This document shows positions 16,930 through 25,176 of a stretch of 64,000 nt of DNA, piece by piece. Origin of the DNA: UBA11889 sp046582115 (GTDB taxonomy: Bacteria; Pseudomonadota; Gammaproteobacteria; Pseudomonadales; Azotimanducaceae); contig JAYGFA010000006.1 in NCBI GenBank assembly GCA_046582115.1, positions 1 to 64,000 of the forward strand. Reading direction: 5' to 3'. Within the stretch, counting starts at the first letter, position 1; each line of letters starts with the position of its first letter. The position numbers and the translations under genes were made by a program. The notes beneath the pieces are model-generated. The model did no database searches. It was not told the origin of the DNA and saw only the letters and a list, made by a program, of their open reading frames with translations.

Positions 16930-18002
16930 TCTCGTGACGGTGACATATAGGTCCCTTGGGTTATCCGTGCAAGATTCCAGTACGCGCCCGAAGCTTGCGG
17001 ATCGCCTTCCATCGGAAACATGATGACGTTTATCGGAATTCCTTGCGGAAGTTCTTCGACAGCGTCGCGGAAATACTCAAAGCGTTTTTTGCCGGTAACA
17101 ATGGCCTTACGGGGCGCCCGGGATGATTGAGTCGGCAGACTGTCAATGATTAGGAAAACGTTATCGGGTCGGGGATCCATGGCCGCAATGTGATCAAACA
17201 GGATTAAGAGGTTGGTTCCATTCGCTGGCGTTTGTTCTGAGAGGCGTTCAATCGCCGCGTCAATGCGCGTGGCATCGATGGCGGGAACCCAGTGTTCATC
17301 TTCAAATACGGATTTGAGCACGGTATTGAATGTCACGATCTGCACGTTACTTTCCACTGGAATTTGGGCAGTTAGCCACGAGACAGTTGCCAGTGCTCGC
17401 TGCCATTTGGGCGACGCTAATTTTCGTTCTTCGCTCATGTGCCGGCGACGGAGTACGTTAACGATGGATTCCGCCAACATACTGGCCGATGCGTCGAGGG
17501 CAATGAGGACGTGGTTACCACCCATGTAGAGCCCAGTGAGGTATTGGCGGTCGCCTTCGCCTTCAACTTCGATGATTGCTCGAGCTTCTTGCTGGCGTTC
17601 AAGTTCCTGCAGGCGCCGTACCTCGTTTTCTCGGGTATCGATATCGGATTGAAGCTCTTCGATGTCGTCGACGCGCGCCTCAGTCAGCGCTTGGAGTGCA
17701 TCTAGTTCGGCCTCCTTGCGCTCAGCATCTTCGAGCATCGCCAGACGCCTTCGCCGTTCATCATCGACCTGTTTCAATGTGTCCTCGAGGTCCTGCCGTA
17801 TGGCGGCGAGGTCGCGTTTACCTATATTGATTTCGTAGTCAAGGCGCCGGGCCTCGGATAAGAGATCCTTTGTTACCAACTGAACATCTGCCTCGGTTTC
17901 ATGATTGATAATCAGAAACATAAGTATTACGGCGCCGAAACCACACGCCATAACGTCGAGAAATGAGAGTGAAAAAACTGTAAATGGGCGTCGCTCAGCC
18001 AT
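16920..18002 (-). CDS. vWA protein with ExbD-like transmembrane helix (vWA-2)
   Basis: A 360-residue relative of the neighbouring vWA protein. Its transmembrane helix (about 10-33) starts SLSFLDVMACGFGA, with Asp16 in the ExbD/MotB-like position, followed by a long charged coiled coil (about 40-145) and a vWA domain with DASASM at 170-175. The two proteins share the SFLDV--CGFGA signature but differ in their vWA domains, so a heterodimer is likely. This fits a 5:2 channel with the ExbB-like protein two genes upstream, in which the two B subunits are not identical. The start overlaps the preceding gene by 8 bases. Confidence 0.82.
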   Translation of the reverse strand: MAERRPFTVFSLSFLDVMACGFGAVILMFLIINHETEADVQLVTKDLLSEARRLDYEINIGKRDLAAIRQDLEDTLKQVDDERRRRLAMLEDAERKEAELDALQALTEARVDDIEELQSDIDTRENEVRRLQELERQQEARAIIEVEGEGDRQYLTGLYMGGNHVLIALDASASMLAESIVNVLRRRHMSEERKLASPKWQRALATVSWLTAQIPVESNVQIVTFNTVLKSVFEDEHWVPAIDATRIDAAIERLSEQTPANGTNLLILFDHIAAMDPRPDNVFLIIDSLPTQSSRAPRKAIVTGKKRFEYFRDAVEELPQGIPINVIMFPMEGDPQASGAYWNLARITQGTYMSPSRDWP

Positions 18003-19269
18003 GTTGGGTTACACGAATGAGTTGAAACTCTTCGGCATCACTCCGAATGATGTCGCCTGCAGCCGCGCTAGCGGATGTGTCGATGGTTACACCGTTAATT
18101 TCGACCTTGGCTTCAGTTTCAGGTAGGACGCGATATCCAGATCCGTCGAGCTCGATACGAAAACCGCGGTTACGCGTCGTGGATTGTGACTGGTTTTGGT
18201 CAGAAATTAGGTCACTCAAAGGTACTGCTGTCGCTCCATGGAGCAGATGTGTAGGACGTAGGCGTTCGTAGCCGGCCGGTTCGTCATGACTGCCCGTAGA
18301 AGCTAATTGCGTAACGAAGCTGACACCATCTTCATCGTGCGCGGAGGAATTCTTATAAGCCATCGCGGCGGAGAAGACGGCGTGGGATTCAACAACGTAG
18401 AGCTCGTGACCGGCCTCGCGCAAAATATCGGTCAATCCAGGGACGCGAGCGATTCGATGCGATAACACCACGGTGGTGGGTTCACCCATATGCTGTAACA
18501 ACGCCTCGAAGCGTTGATGGGATTTCGTTGCGAGTAGCGATCGTTTGACCATTACGCGGCGCGTCTCGCCAGCATGAGAGACTTCGACGAGAAATTCATT
18601 ATCGCGAGACGCGACGTTTTTCAATACTTGGTTAAACACCTGTTGCTCGGTGTCGGCAATTCGGAGCGGATCAAATCGCGTTTCATGGACGAATAGATCT
18701 GCAACGGCATCAATCCATCCTTCGACGAGGGCTTGAAAACCGGTTTCCGCGGCTTCGCTAAAAGACGTGCGAGATACTGATCCGTTGATTTCAAGCCTCG
18801 TAAGTACGGTGCGATGAAAGCCATTGTCTACAAACGTGCAGTGGCCTGGGACCGATAACGTACTGGCCGTTGCGACTGCTAGATCGGCGAATGTGGAGAC
18901 TTGTATGGACGCTTCGTCGGCGATTCCAAGTAACAGGGACAATTGCTCGGAACTGGTATTGCTCGGAACCGCAACGAAAACGGGCTCGTTATTCGGAAGA
19001 TTGCTAAGTCTTTTAATTTCAAGAAGGTGCTGATACACAAGATCCGCATGATTCTTGATAGCTCGGCCACTAACGCTAATTGGATCGGCGCTCAATCGCT
19101 GCCAATACTGAGTATGGGCTTGGCGTGGATGTAAACGGGCTTGTTCGAGCGCCGCGTCGCCAAACAAGACCCCTCCCTCAAGGACGACGGCGACGCCGGG
19201 TTGTTGATAGATAACGTCCAAATCGTGCGCCAACGATATTTCGGTGTCATTGAGTTCCAGCGACCACAC
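17995..19269 (-). CDS. Actin/Hsp70-like (ASKHA) protein with FHA-like C-terminus
   Basis: A 424-residue cytoplasmic protein. Residues 1-60 resemble the start of Hsp70-like ATPase relatives (LDVIYQQPGVAVV, LFGDAALEQARLHPRQ). FVAVPSNTSSEQLSLLLGIAD and FVDNGFHRTVLTRL fit the later phosphate-binding parts of this fold. The last 80 residues (FRIELDGSGYRVLPETEA, AAGDIIRSDAEEFQLIRV) look like an FHA or FHA-like beta sandwich. No transmembrane segment is seen. Its position between the ExbB-like and vWA genes, with 1- and 8-base junctions, argues for a cytoplasmic part of the same complex. Nucleotide binding is inferred only. Confidence 0.7.
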   Translation of the reverse strand: MWSLELNDTEISLAHDLDVIYQQPGVAVVLEGGVLFGDAALEQARLHPRQAHTQYWQRLSADPISVSGRAIKNHADLVYQHLLEIKRLSNLPNNEPVFVAVPSNTSSEQLSLLLGIADEASIQVSTFADLAVATASTLSVPGHCTFVDNGFHRTVLTRLEINGSVSRTSFSEAAETGFQALVEGWIDAVADLFVHETRFDPLRIADTEQQVFNQVLKNVASRDNEFLVEVSHAGETRRVMVKRSLLATKSHQRFEALLQHMGEPTTVVLSHRIARVPGLTDILREAGHELYVVESHAVFSAAMAYKNSSAHDEDGVSFVTQLASTGSHDEPAGYERLRPTHLLHGATAVPLSDLISDQNQSQSTTRNRGFRIELDGSGYRVLPETEAKVEINGVTIDTSASAAAGDIIRSDAEEFQLIRVTQHG

Positions 19270-19270
19270 G

Positions 19271-20068
19271 TCAGCGTACCTGCATATGCCTTATCAGTTT
19301 TTCATCACAATAGGTTTGTGTATCGAGGACCACGCGTTCCTGGATGAGTTGCAGTTGGTGCACGAGGAACATAATGACAATGCTTATTACCAACGCGACG
19401 AACGTTGAATTGAACGCGACCCCGAGACTTGCGGTCACACCCGCGATGTCGCCTTCAACTGCTCGGTAGGCTTGGCCGAGAGCATCTCCAATGCCGCGCA
19501 CTGTTCCGATGAAACCGATCGATGGAATAGCCCACGCGATATAGCGGACCAGTGAAAGTTCGGTGTCTAACCGATCGGATTCGCTGTCGCAGATTGAGCG
19601 CACAGCCTCGGCCACATCTTGGACATTTCGGGTCGAAGAAAATCGATGCAGCGCTGCCATCATTGCCCGGGGTAACAATTGAGCTTGAGTTTCATCTTCT
19701 AGGGCTTGGATGGGTCGTGTGTATTCGCGCGTATCTTCCGGGAGAATGCTCATACCGTCGCCAACGTTGATGAATTCAGTCTGTAGCGTCCCTCGTTCCC
19801 GCAAAGCATTACGAAATTTGTAGCCCATGATGGAAAAAGCCCACAGCATGAGGATGAAACAGCACTCTTGTTCGTAATCCTTAAGGACTACGTAGAGCGA
19901 ACGCTCCTCGGTAAATACTTCTCCTGTCGCGAGACGCTCTTCGCGAATCTCGAGGATTGCTTCGGCCTCGGGTCGAATATATGCAGCGAAAATCGAGTGG
20001 ATGACCAGCGTGGCAACCAGGAGCGACCCTACTTGGTAGACAAATTCAAAGGGTAGGTTTTTTTTCAT
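19271..20068 (-). CDS. MotA/TolQ/ExbB-family proton channel subunit
   Basis: A 265-residue membrane protein. Hydrophobic segments lie at about 10-30, 72-90, 178-200 and 218-245. The last two, with IPSIGFIGTVRGIGDALG and SLGVAFNSTFVALVISI, match the paired helices that line the proton path in TolQ, ExbB and MotA. The segment between helices 2 and 3 is cytoplasmic and charged. It is not next to a classical exbD or tolR; the following three genes supply an ASKHA protein and two vWA proteins with ExbD-like helices. The likely role is the pentameric A subunit of an ion-driven motor. Confidence 0.85.
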   Translation of the reverse strand: MKKNLPFEFVYQVGSLLVATLVIHSIFAAYIRPEAEAILEIREERLATGEVFTEERSLYVVLKDYEQECCFILMLWAFSIMGYKFRNALRERGTLQTEFINVGDGMSILPEDTREYTRPIQALEDETQAQLLPRAMMAALHRFSSTRNVQDVAEAVRSICDSESDRLDTELSLVRYIAWAIPSIGFIGTVRGIGDALGQAYRAVEGDIAGVTASLGVAFNSTFVALVISIVIMFLVHQLQLIQERVVLDTQTYCDEKLIRHMQVR

Positions 20069-20077
20069 GTTGCGCTC

Positions 20078-20347
20078 TTAAATGTCAACAGGGAATGGAA
20101 CAGCGATGTCTTCAGAAATGGCTTCACTTGGTTCGAATGTATCGGGTGTCCGGATACGCTCCTCCGGTTCTCCTGGCGGACGGGATTTTTCCAAGCGTTC
20201 CTCCTGAATTTCAATGTTAGAAGAATCTGCCTCGATTGGTAGCGAATCGGGATCTTCGCTGGATTGGACGTCCTCGGCCCGCGGGTCACCGGCGAACCCG
20301 AGTAACATGATGGACGCGATGGTGAGGAACGAACGGACTGAAGTCAC
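20078..20347 (-). CDS. Small exported acidic protein of the vWA/ExbB cluster
   Basis: An 89-residue protein with a probable signal peptide (SFLTIASIMLLGFAGDPRA, cleavage near residue 24) and a mature part rich in Glu, Pro and Ser (for example SRPPGEPEERIRTPDTFEP). It is likely disordered. It starts with a 4-base overlap on the PEGA/FGE gene and ends 9 bases before the ExbB-like gene, so it is translated with them. I know no family. It may be a linker or regulatory peptide of the complex. Confidence 0.6.
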   Translation of the reverse strand: MTSVRSFLTIASIMLLGFAGDPRAEDVQSSEDPDSLPIEADSSNIEIQEERLEKSRPPGEPEERIRTPDTFEPSEAISEDIAVPFPVDI

Positions 20348-22398
20348 GAATCCTCCGCAAATCGAGCAATTCGAAACCCAACGTCCTGCCTTGATTCGGT
20401 GCCGTAATCACGAAAGGAGAGTCGCAGATCGGTGATGGTGCCGTGCATCCAGCTTGAACCACGGATGACATGGTAGTCACCTTTCGCTGGTCCTACCGCA
20501 CCAAGCGTAATTCCTGGTTCAGGAATTACGTAGTAGTCGTGGACCCATTCCGACACGTTTCCGCCGAGATCATAGATACCCTTAACGTTGGCTTGAAAGG
20601 TTCCAATGGGCGCTGCCACGATATGGTTATCGTTGTAACCAAAGATGATCCGGCCGACGACGTGCTGCGCAGATAAATCGGCGTAGTTGCCATGACGATT
20701 GGGTGGAGGAAGCTTGTCTCCCCACGGGAAACGAAGTAACGGTGACTGATCATTGAGATGCCGCGATACCCATGCCCATTCGGCCTCCAGGGGTAGCCGA
20801 TACCCGATGGAGTCCTGGTTGAATCCCACTACTTTGCCGAATTCAACGTTATAAAACGGCTCAAGATTTTCTTGCTGGGATAACGAGTTGCAATATAGGA
20901 CGGCTTCGATCCAACTGACGTTTGCGACCGGCTGGTTATCTTTGTTGAGTCGCTGGTCTTGGAACTCGCCGGAATCATGACCCGGCGCAAACGCAGTAAA
21001 TTGAGCGTTGGTCACTTCGTGTTTGCTCAAGTAAAAGAGCCTGTCAAGTTCGACGGTACGCAGGACCTCATTGGCCCGTCGTCCCGGTTCTCGTCTGGAA
21101 GCACCCATGGTGATCCCGGTGGGAGACATGAGCATGAGTTCCTGTCCGGCTTGTGTCGTCCGCACCGGCTTTAGTTTTGCGAAGCGGGCTTCTTCTACGG
21201 TGAGAAGACGCACACGCAATCGTTGGGGGAACCGAGGTTGAGGCGTGATGGTAGTTCGATAACCAGCATGGCCATCCAACCGCAGTTCAATGTCGTGAGG
21301 TAAGGCGGTAAGAGTTAGCGTTAGATCTGAGTTGCCGTTACGTTTTCCATCGACCCAGATTTCCGCGTCTTGCGGCTCGGTAACGATCTGGACTTCGCCT
21401 GTTAGCGCTACAAGTTGGATCGAGACGCTGTTGACGGCTCCGGACCCGAGAGTAACGGATCGCTCGTAGGGATCGTACCCGACTTGAGAAACACGCACGC
21501 GATGCGGATTGTCAGGCGTGACTTCGATTTCTGCTGGGGTAACGCCCGCGTACAAGCCGTCGAGTGTGATACTGGCTCCCTCGGGAGTCGAATTGACGAT
21601 GAGGGTACCGACGGCTTTCTTCAATTGGATCGGGCCGAGCGTCAGTTGTTGTTCGGGTTGAACGTACACGAGGTCACTCCAGGATTCGTATCCGGTCAGC
21701 GCGACGGTGATTCGATGTTCACCTTGGAGGACTTCGGCAGGCCCGGGTGTTATGAAATCTGATATCTCACCATCGATCAGAATCGTGGCACTCTCTGGTG
21801 TCGTCGGGATAGTTACATCGGCCCAAGCTGGACGTAGCGTGACAGCCAGGGTTTGTGCAATCTCACGGCCTTTGATATTGGCTGATACTTCGGTATCGAG
21901 GTATCGGTCGAGGCTATATCGAAAGGTGCCGTCGCCCGCCTCGATCAACGCGGTGACAGGAGTGGCACCAATCTCCTTACCGTTACGAAAAATCGTCGCA
22001 CCTGGTGGATCTGATTTGAATCCAACGTGGCCGGGTAGCTTAGTCAACTCAAAGTTGAACGTCTGGTTACGGTTTGAACTTACCGAGATCGCGCGTTTTA
22101 AGGGGAAGTAACCTGGCGCTTTAGCGCTGATTTGATAGTTGCCCTTACGGAGCAGACGGTAACCAAGCACCGCTAGTTCGAATCCGCCAGTCACTGAGAC
22201 TTCCGCTGAATCCGGTTCGAAGACTAAACGTACAGACTTTGCGGTAAAGCTGAACCAGAGGCCCCCAACGAGCGTGAGTAATAGTGATGCGAGGATTAAC
22301 TGCCTTTTACCGGGTCGAAATCGGACAGAGGTTGCCGGTGATTCGGACGGCTTGAATCTCGTTGGATGTATTTGCCCGACGCGGATCTTCTCGCTCAT
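20344..22398 (-). CDS. PEGA-repeat protein with C-terminal FGE-like domain
   Basis: A 684-residue protein with one transmembrane helix (about 32-52) and a periplasmic body. About five PEGA-type beta repeats cover residues 55-395 (LVFEPDSAEVSVTGG, GFKSDPPGATIFRNGKEIG, IPTTPESATILIDGE, LIVNSTPEGASITLDG, QIVTEPQDAEIWVDG). The FGE/SUMF1 fold follows (about 415-680), with YLSKHEVTNAQF, VSWIEAVLYCN, YRLPLEAEWAW and GGNVSEWVHDYY. The segment where FGE has its reactive cysteines reads VIRGSSWMHGTITDLRLS, so both are missing. I infer a binding or structural domain, not an oxidase. It comes three bases after the TPR gene. Confidence 0.85.
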   Translation of the reverse strand: MSEKIRVGQIHPTRFKPSESPATSVRFRPGKRQLILASLLLTLVGGLWFSFTAKSVRLVFEPDSAEVSVTGGFELAVLGYRLLRKGNYQISAKAPGYFPLKRAISVSSNRNQTFNFELTKLPGHVGFKSDPPGATIFRNGKEIGATPVTALIEAGDGTFRYSLDRYLDTEVSANIKGREIAQTLAVTLRPAWADVTIPTTPESATILIDGEISDFITPGPAEVLQGEHRITVALTGYESWSDLVYVQPEQQLTLGPIQLKKAVGTLIVNSTPEGASITLDGLYAGVTPAEIEVTPDNPHRVRVSQVGYDPYERSVTLGSGAVNSVSIQLVALTGEVQIVTEPQDAEIWVDGKRNGNSDLTLTLTALPHDIELRLDGHAGYRTTITPQPRFPQRLRVRLLTVEEARFAKLKPVRTTQAGQELMLMSPTGITMGASRREPGRRANEVLRTVELDRLFYLSKHEVTNAQFTAFAPGHDSGEFQDQRLNKDNQPVANVSWIEAVLYCNSLSQQENLEPFYNVEFGKVVGFNQDSIGYRLPLEAEWAWVSRHLNDQSPLLRFPWGDKLPPPNRHGNYADLSAQHVVGRIIFGYNDNHIVAAPIGTFQANVKGIYDLGGNVSEWVHDYYVIPEPGITLGAVGPAKGDYHVIRGSSWMHGTITDLRLSFRDYGTESRQDVGFRIARFAEDS

Positions 22399-22401
22399 CG
22401 G

Positions 22402-23928
22402 CTAAATCCGTTCCTGACACCGTACGGAAACGGGTCCCATCGCCGGCTCAAGGACGATCGTAATGAGCACATCCCTACAACCGTCACTACTCCCCAACAA
22501 CGTGTAGCGCCCTGGGCGAAGACTGAGTTCGTGCCGCTCAAAAGTACCGAGCTTTCCCACACGATAGATGCTGACTTCAGTAACACTGTCCGACACGAGT
22601 ACTAACGGCACTGGTTTTCCAGCCCGCTCTATCAATATCTGAAATGCTCTTTTTTTTGTTGCAAAAGTTGGGCCGCGGTCGGCCTGACCGAACGCGGCGG
22701 CAAGCGATTGCTTCGCCTTTGTGTATTCCTCTTCCGACGAGAGGACGTGAGGATCGTCCAAGTACCGATCCATGGTGTTGATAATGGCGATAAGGGCTCG
22801 GAGGTCTTCGCGTCCGTCTCTCGCGTAACGCACGGAACGATCGAGAAGGAGAGCTTGATCGTAGGCGGCGACCGCGTCAGCCCATCGACCGTCTTTTTTT
22901 GCACGTTCCGCGGCCGATCGTAATTCGTCCAATTTCGCTGACAAACGATTCTGTTTGGTCTGACGTAACCCATCGATTGCGACAGAATCATCGGGTTTCA
23001 GAACGAGGGCCTGGTCGAAAGACGAAATTGCCAGGTCGAACGAGTTGTTTCGCAAGGAAGTGAATCCCGCTGAAACGAATTGGTTGTAGCGTGCCTCTGT
23101 TTCAAGTTCAACGAGATTGGCAAGGACTTCGACAAGACCTTTAGTTTTTGGATCGAGGTCACGGAGTTCATCCAGCTTCGTGCGAGCACGGTCGAGATCG
23201 TTACGCAACAGCGATCGGTCAAATTCTCGAAACAGCGCCGAAATTGTTGGCAGGAGGGTTGCTCTGGCGCGTCCGTTCGTGGCGACCGGGTCGCTAGGAA
23301 TAATGGTAAGGGCACGTCGGTACGACGCCGTCGCGGCAGCTTCATCGCGTTGATCGAGAGCGATTTGGCCGTTGACTATCGCCTGCGCGTATTGGGCGTG
23401 ACCGTCGTCAATGAGTTGTTGTAATTCCGATGTAGCTTCCCGGTACGCGGTCATGGCTCTGGGGAATTCATTTACGACAAAGTATCTGTCGGCTACGGTC
23501 GCTTGTTCTTTGACATTCTCGTACGCGATAGAGCCCCACGCATCGACGTTCATTTCTTCTTCAAGTATCGCTTGCAATTCGACGAACGACGCCAACTCGA
23601 CCGTAGCCTCTTCTCGGGCTTTTTCGCGTTCGAGATTGGCGTAGGGTGCGAGTTCTTTCGATACCTCGGCTTTCTTAGCAACCGGTTCGAGTTCCCTTTC
23701 CCTCGAGGAACGAATATCTGCAGTGCGTTCCTGAACCACATCGGGTAAGACCACAAACACCAGTACGCCAGCGACACATAGGGCCAATGCCACGATGAGC
23801 GTGCGCAAGCCGAGCTTTTGCTTGCTAGATGAACGGGTTTTTGGTGGCCGGCCGCGGGATAGGGGAGGCGGCGTCGGCGTTATTTTGGTAGGCGTTTCCG
23901 GTTCCATTGGATTCCCTAAATCAGACAA
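22402..23928 (-). CDS. Membrane-anchored TPR protein with PEGA-like C-terminus
   Basis: A 508-residue protein. The cytoplasmic N-terminus (about 1-38) is rich in Pro, Thr and Lys. One transmembrane helix (about 40-62, LRTLIVALALCVAGVLVFVV) leads to a periplasmic part with several TPR-like helical repeats, such as YRRALTIIPSDPVATNGRA, FDQALVLKPDDSVAIDGLR and YDQALLLDRSVRYARDGRE. The last 70 residues (VPLVLVSDSVTEVSIYRVG, LSLRPGRYTLLGSSDGCRD) resemble a PEGA domain. It is probably a scaffold for the PEGA/FGE protein encoded directly after it. Confidence 0.82.
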   Translation of the reverse strand: MSDLGNPMEPETPTKITPTPPPLSRGRPPKTRSSSKQKLGLRTLIVALALCVAGVLVFVVLPDVVQERTADIRSSRERELEPVAKKAEVSKELAPYANLEREKAREEATVELASFVELQAILEEEMNVDAWGSIAYENVKEQATVADRYFVVNEFPRAMTAYREATSELQQLIDDGHAQYAQAIVNGQIALDQRDEAAATASYRRALTIIPSDPVATNGRARATLLPTISALFREFDRSLLRNDLDRARTKLDELRDLDPKTKGLVEVLANLVELETEARYNQFVSAGFTSLRNNSFDLAISSFDQALVLKPDDSVAIDGLRQTKQNRLSAKLDELRSAAERAKKDGRWADAVAAYDQALLLDRSVRYARDGREDLRALIAIINTMDRYLDDPHVLSSEEEYTKAKQSLAAAFGQADRGPTFATKKRAFQILIERAGKPVPLVLVSDSVTEVSIYRVGKLGTFERHELSLRPGRYTLLGSSDGCRDVLITIVLEPAMGPVSVRCQERI

Positions 23929-23940
23929 GTCTTCCTATGC

Positions 23941-25176
23941 CTAGTCGGCATCGAACACTAATTCTCCATTGGTTTTCGGATCAGCGACCCCCGTTTCCGC
24001 CAGATAGATCTTGCGTAAAATGCGTCGAAGCTCTTCGTATTGCTCATCAACGGTGCCCTGAAGGGCGATCGACTCATTCTCTAGTTCGATCGTATGAGGC
24101 ATGATTTCTGCCTCCACCGACGTTCCCAGTTCGCGTAACACTTCGGCATGCAGTTGCGCATTTGCGCGTCTCGCAATACCCGCTTTGATCATCGCTGCGC
24201 CGCCAATGATGCTCACCGTTCCGCCGTATTGGGTGACGTAATTGTCGCTCGTTTGTGCGGCTATGCCGGCGATGATGCCCGCAGTGCCAGCAAGTAATCT
24301 TGCCCGGGCTTTGTTGCGTTCTTCGCGATACGCGATCGCTTCGCTGTAAGTGGCCCGACGCCAATTCTGGTAAGGGATAAACATTTCATTAGCGAAGCTC
24401 GAAAAATACTCATCGAGGGTATCGATGAAGAGGTACTCGCGTTCTCGAATCATGCGCACGCGCGACAACATCGGGTCATCGGGGGCCGGTAAACGGCGTA
24501 TTTCATAGTTCCCTGGGGTCACCTCGATCACGTAATCTTCGAAGGCGTCGGTCGCAAAGTCCCGTGCGAATCGCATTTCGGCTGTCGTCCGTATGGCAAG
24601 GATCTCATCCTCGCTCAATGCCATCCTGAATCGGAGCAAGTCGTTAGCGATTCGGTTATATGTTGCTTGGTAGGGGTCAACATCGCGGGGTATTGACGCG
24701 TCGTACGCGTATTTACTTGCTAATGTCTCGTAGACATTGTCAATCCAGGTCTGACCACGCGCATCGAATGCAACCACATGAAGATTCAGGCGCTCGCCAT
24801 CGGAATGCAAGATGGTCGCAGACACGGTCAAATCAACCGCGTATGAATGTCGCGGAACGACACGTACAGCTCCCCAGTTACCGGTAGATTGAAGCAGGTT
24901 CTTCGCGACGTAGGCCATGTAATTGGACTCGGCCCTACGAATTTCGGGCTGGATGTTCAACTCGTTTTGTTGATCGAACGACTCGGGTACGTTCGGGTCA
25001 AATACGGTAATGCCAACGTCAAGTAACAGATCTTCTGAGGGCGCGACGACGAGTGTTTCCGGTGGTGCCATGTCGACCGTTCGGACGGTTTGCGTGACAC
25101 AGCCGTACAACTGAAGCAATCCGACAAGTAGCAGGAAGCGCCAAGGAGGGCAGCCAAGGAAGGTCTTCGCAGACAT
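23941..25176 (-). CDS. Large putative lipoprotein of the vWA/ExbB cluster
   Basis: A 411-residue protein with a lipoprotein signal (FLLLVGLLQLYGC, lipid cysteine about residue 26). The mature part begins with a strand-rich domain (LLDVGITVFDPNVPES) and continues with helical segments such as MAYVAKNLLQSTGNWGAVRV and DTLDEYFSSFANEMFIPYQN. A glycine-rich hydrophobic patch (AGTAGIIAGIAAQTSDNYV, GGTVSIIGGAAMIKAGIA) lies near residues 293-330 and may insert into or cross a membrane. No enzyme motif is seen. It starts one base into the stop of the preceding gene. The first domain resembles uncharacterised GNA1162-like or TolB-adjacent lipoproteins, but that is not certain. Confidence 0.75.
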   Translation of the reverse strand: MSAKTFLGCPPWRFLLLVGLLQLYGCVTQTVRTVDMAPPETLVVAPSEDLLLDVGITVFDPNVPESFDQQNELNIQPEIRRAESNYMAYVAKNLLQSTGNWGAVRVVPRHSYAVDLTVSATILHSDGERLNLHVVAFDARGQTWIDNVYETLASKYAYDASIPRDVDPYQATYNRIANDLLRFRMALSEDEILAIRTTAEMRFARDFATDAFEDYVIEVTPGNYEIRRLPAPDDPMLSRVRMIREREYLFIDTLDEYFSSFANEMFIPYQNWRRATYSEAIAYREERNKARARLLAGTAGIIAGIAAQTSDNYVTQYGGTVSIIGGAAMIKAGIARRANAQLHAEVLRELGTSVEAEIMPHTIELENESIALQGTVDEQYEELRRILRKIYLAETGVADPKTNGELVFDAD

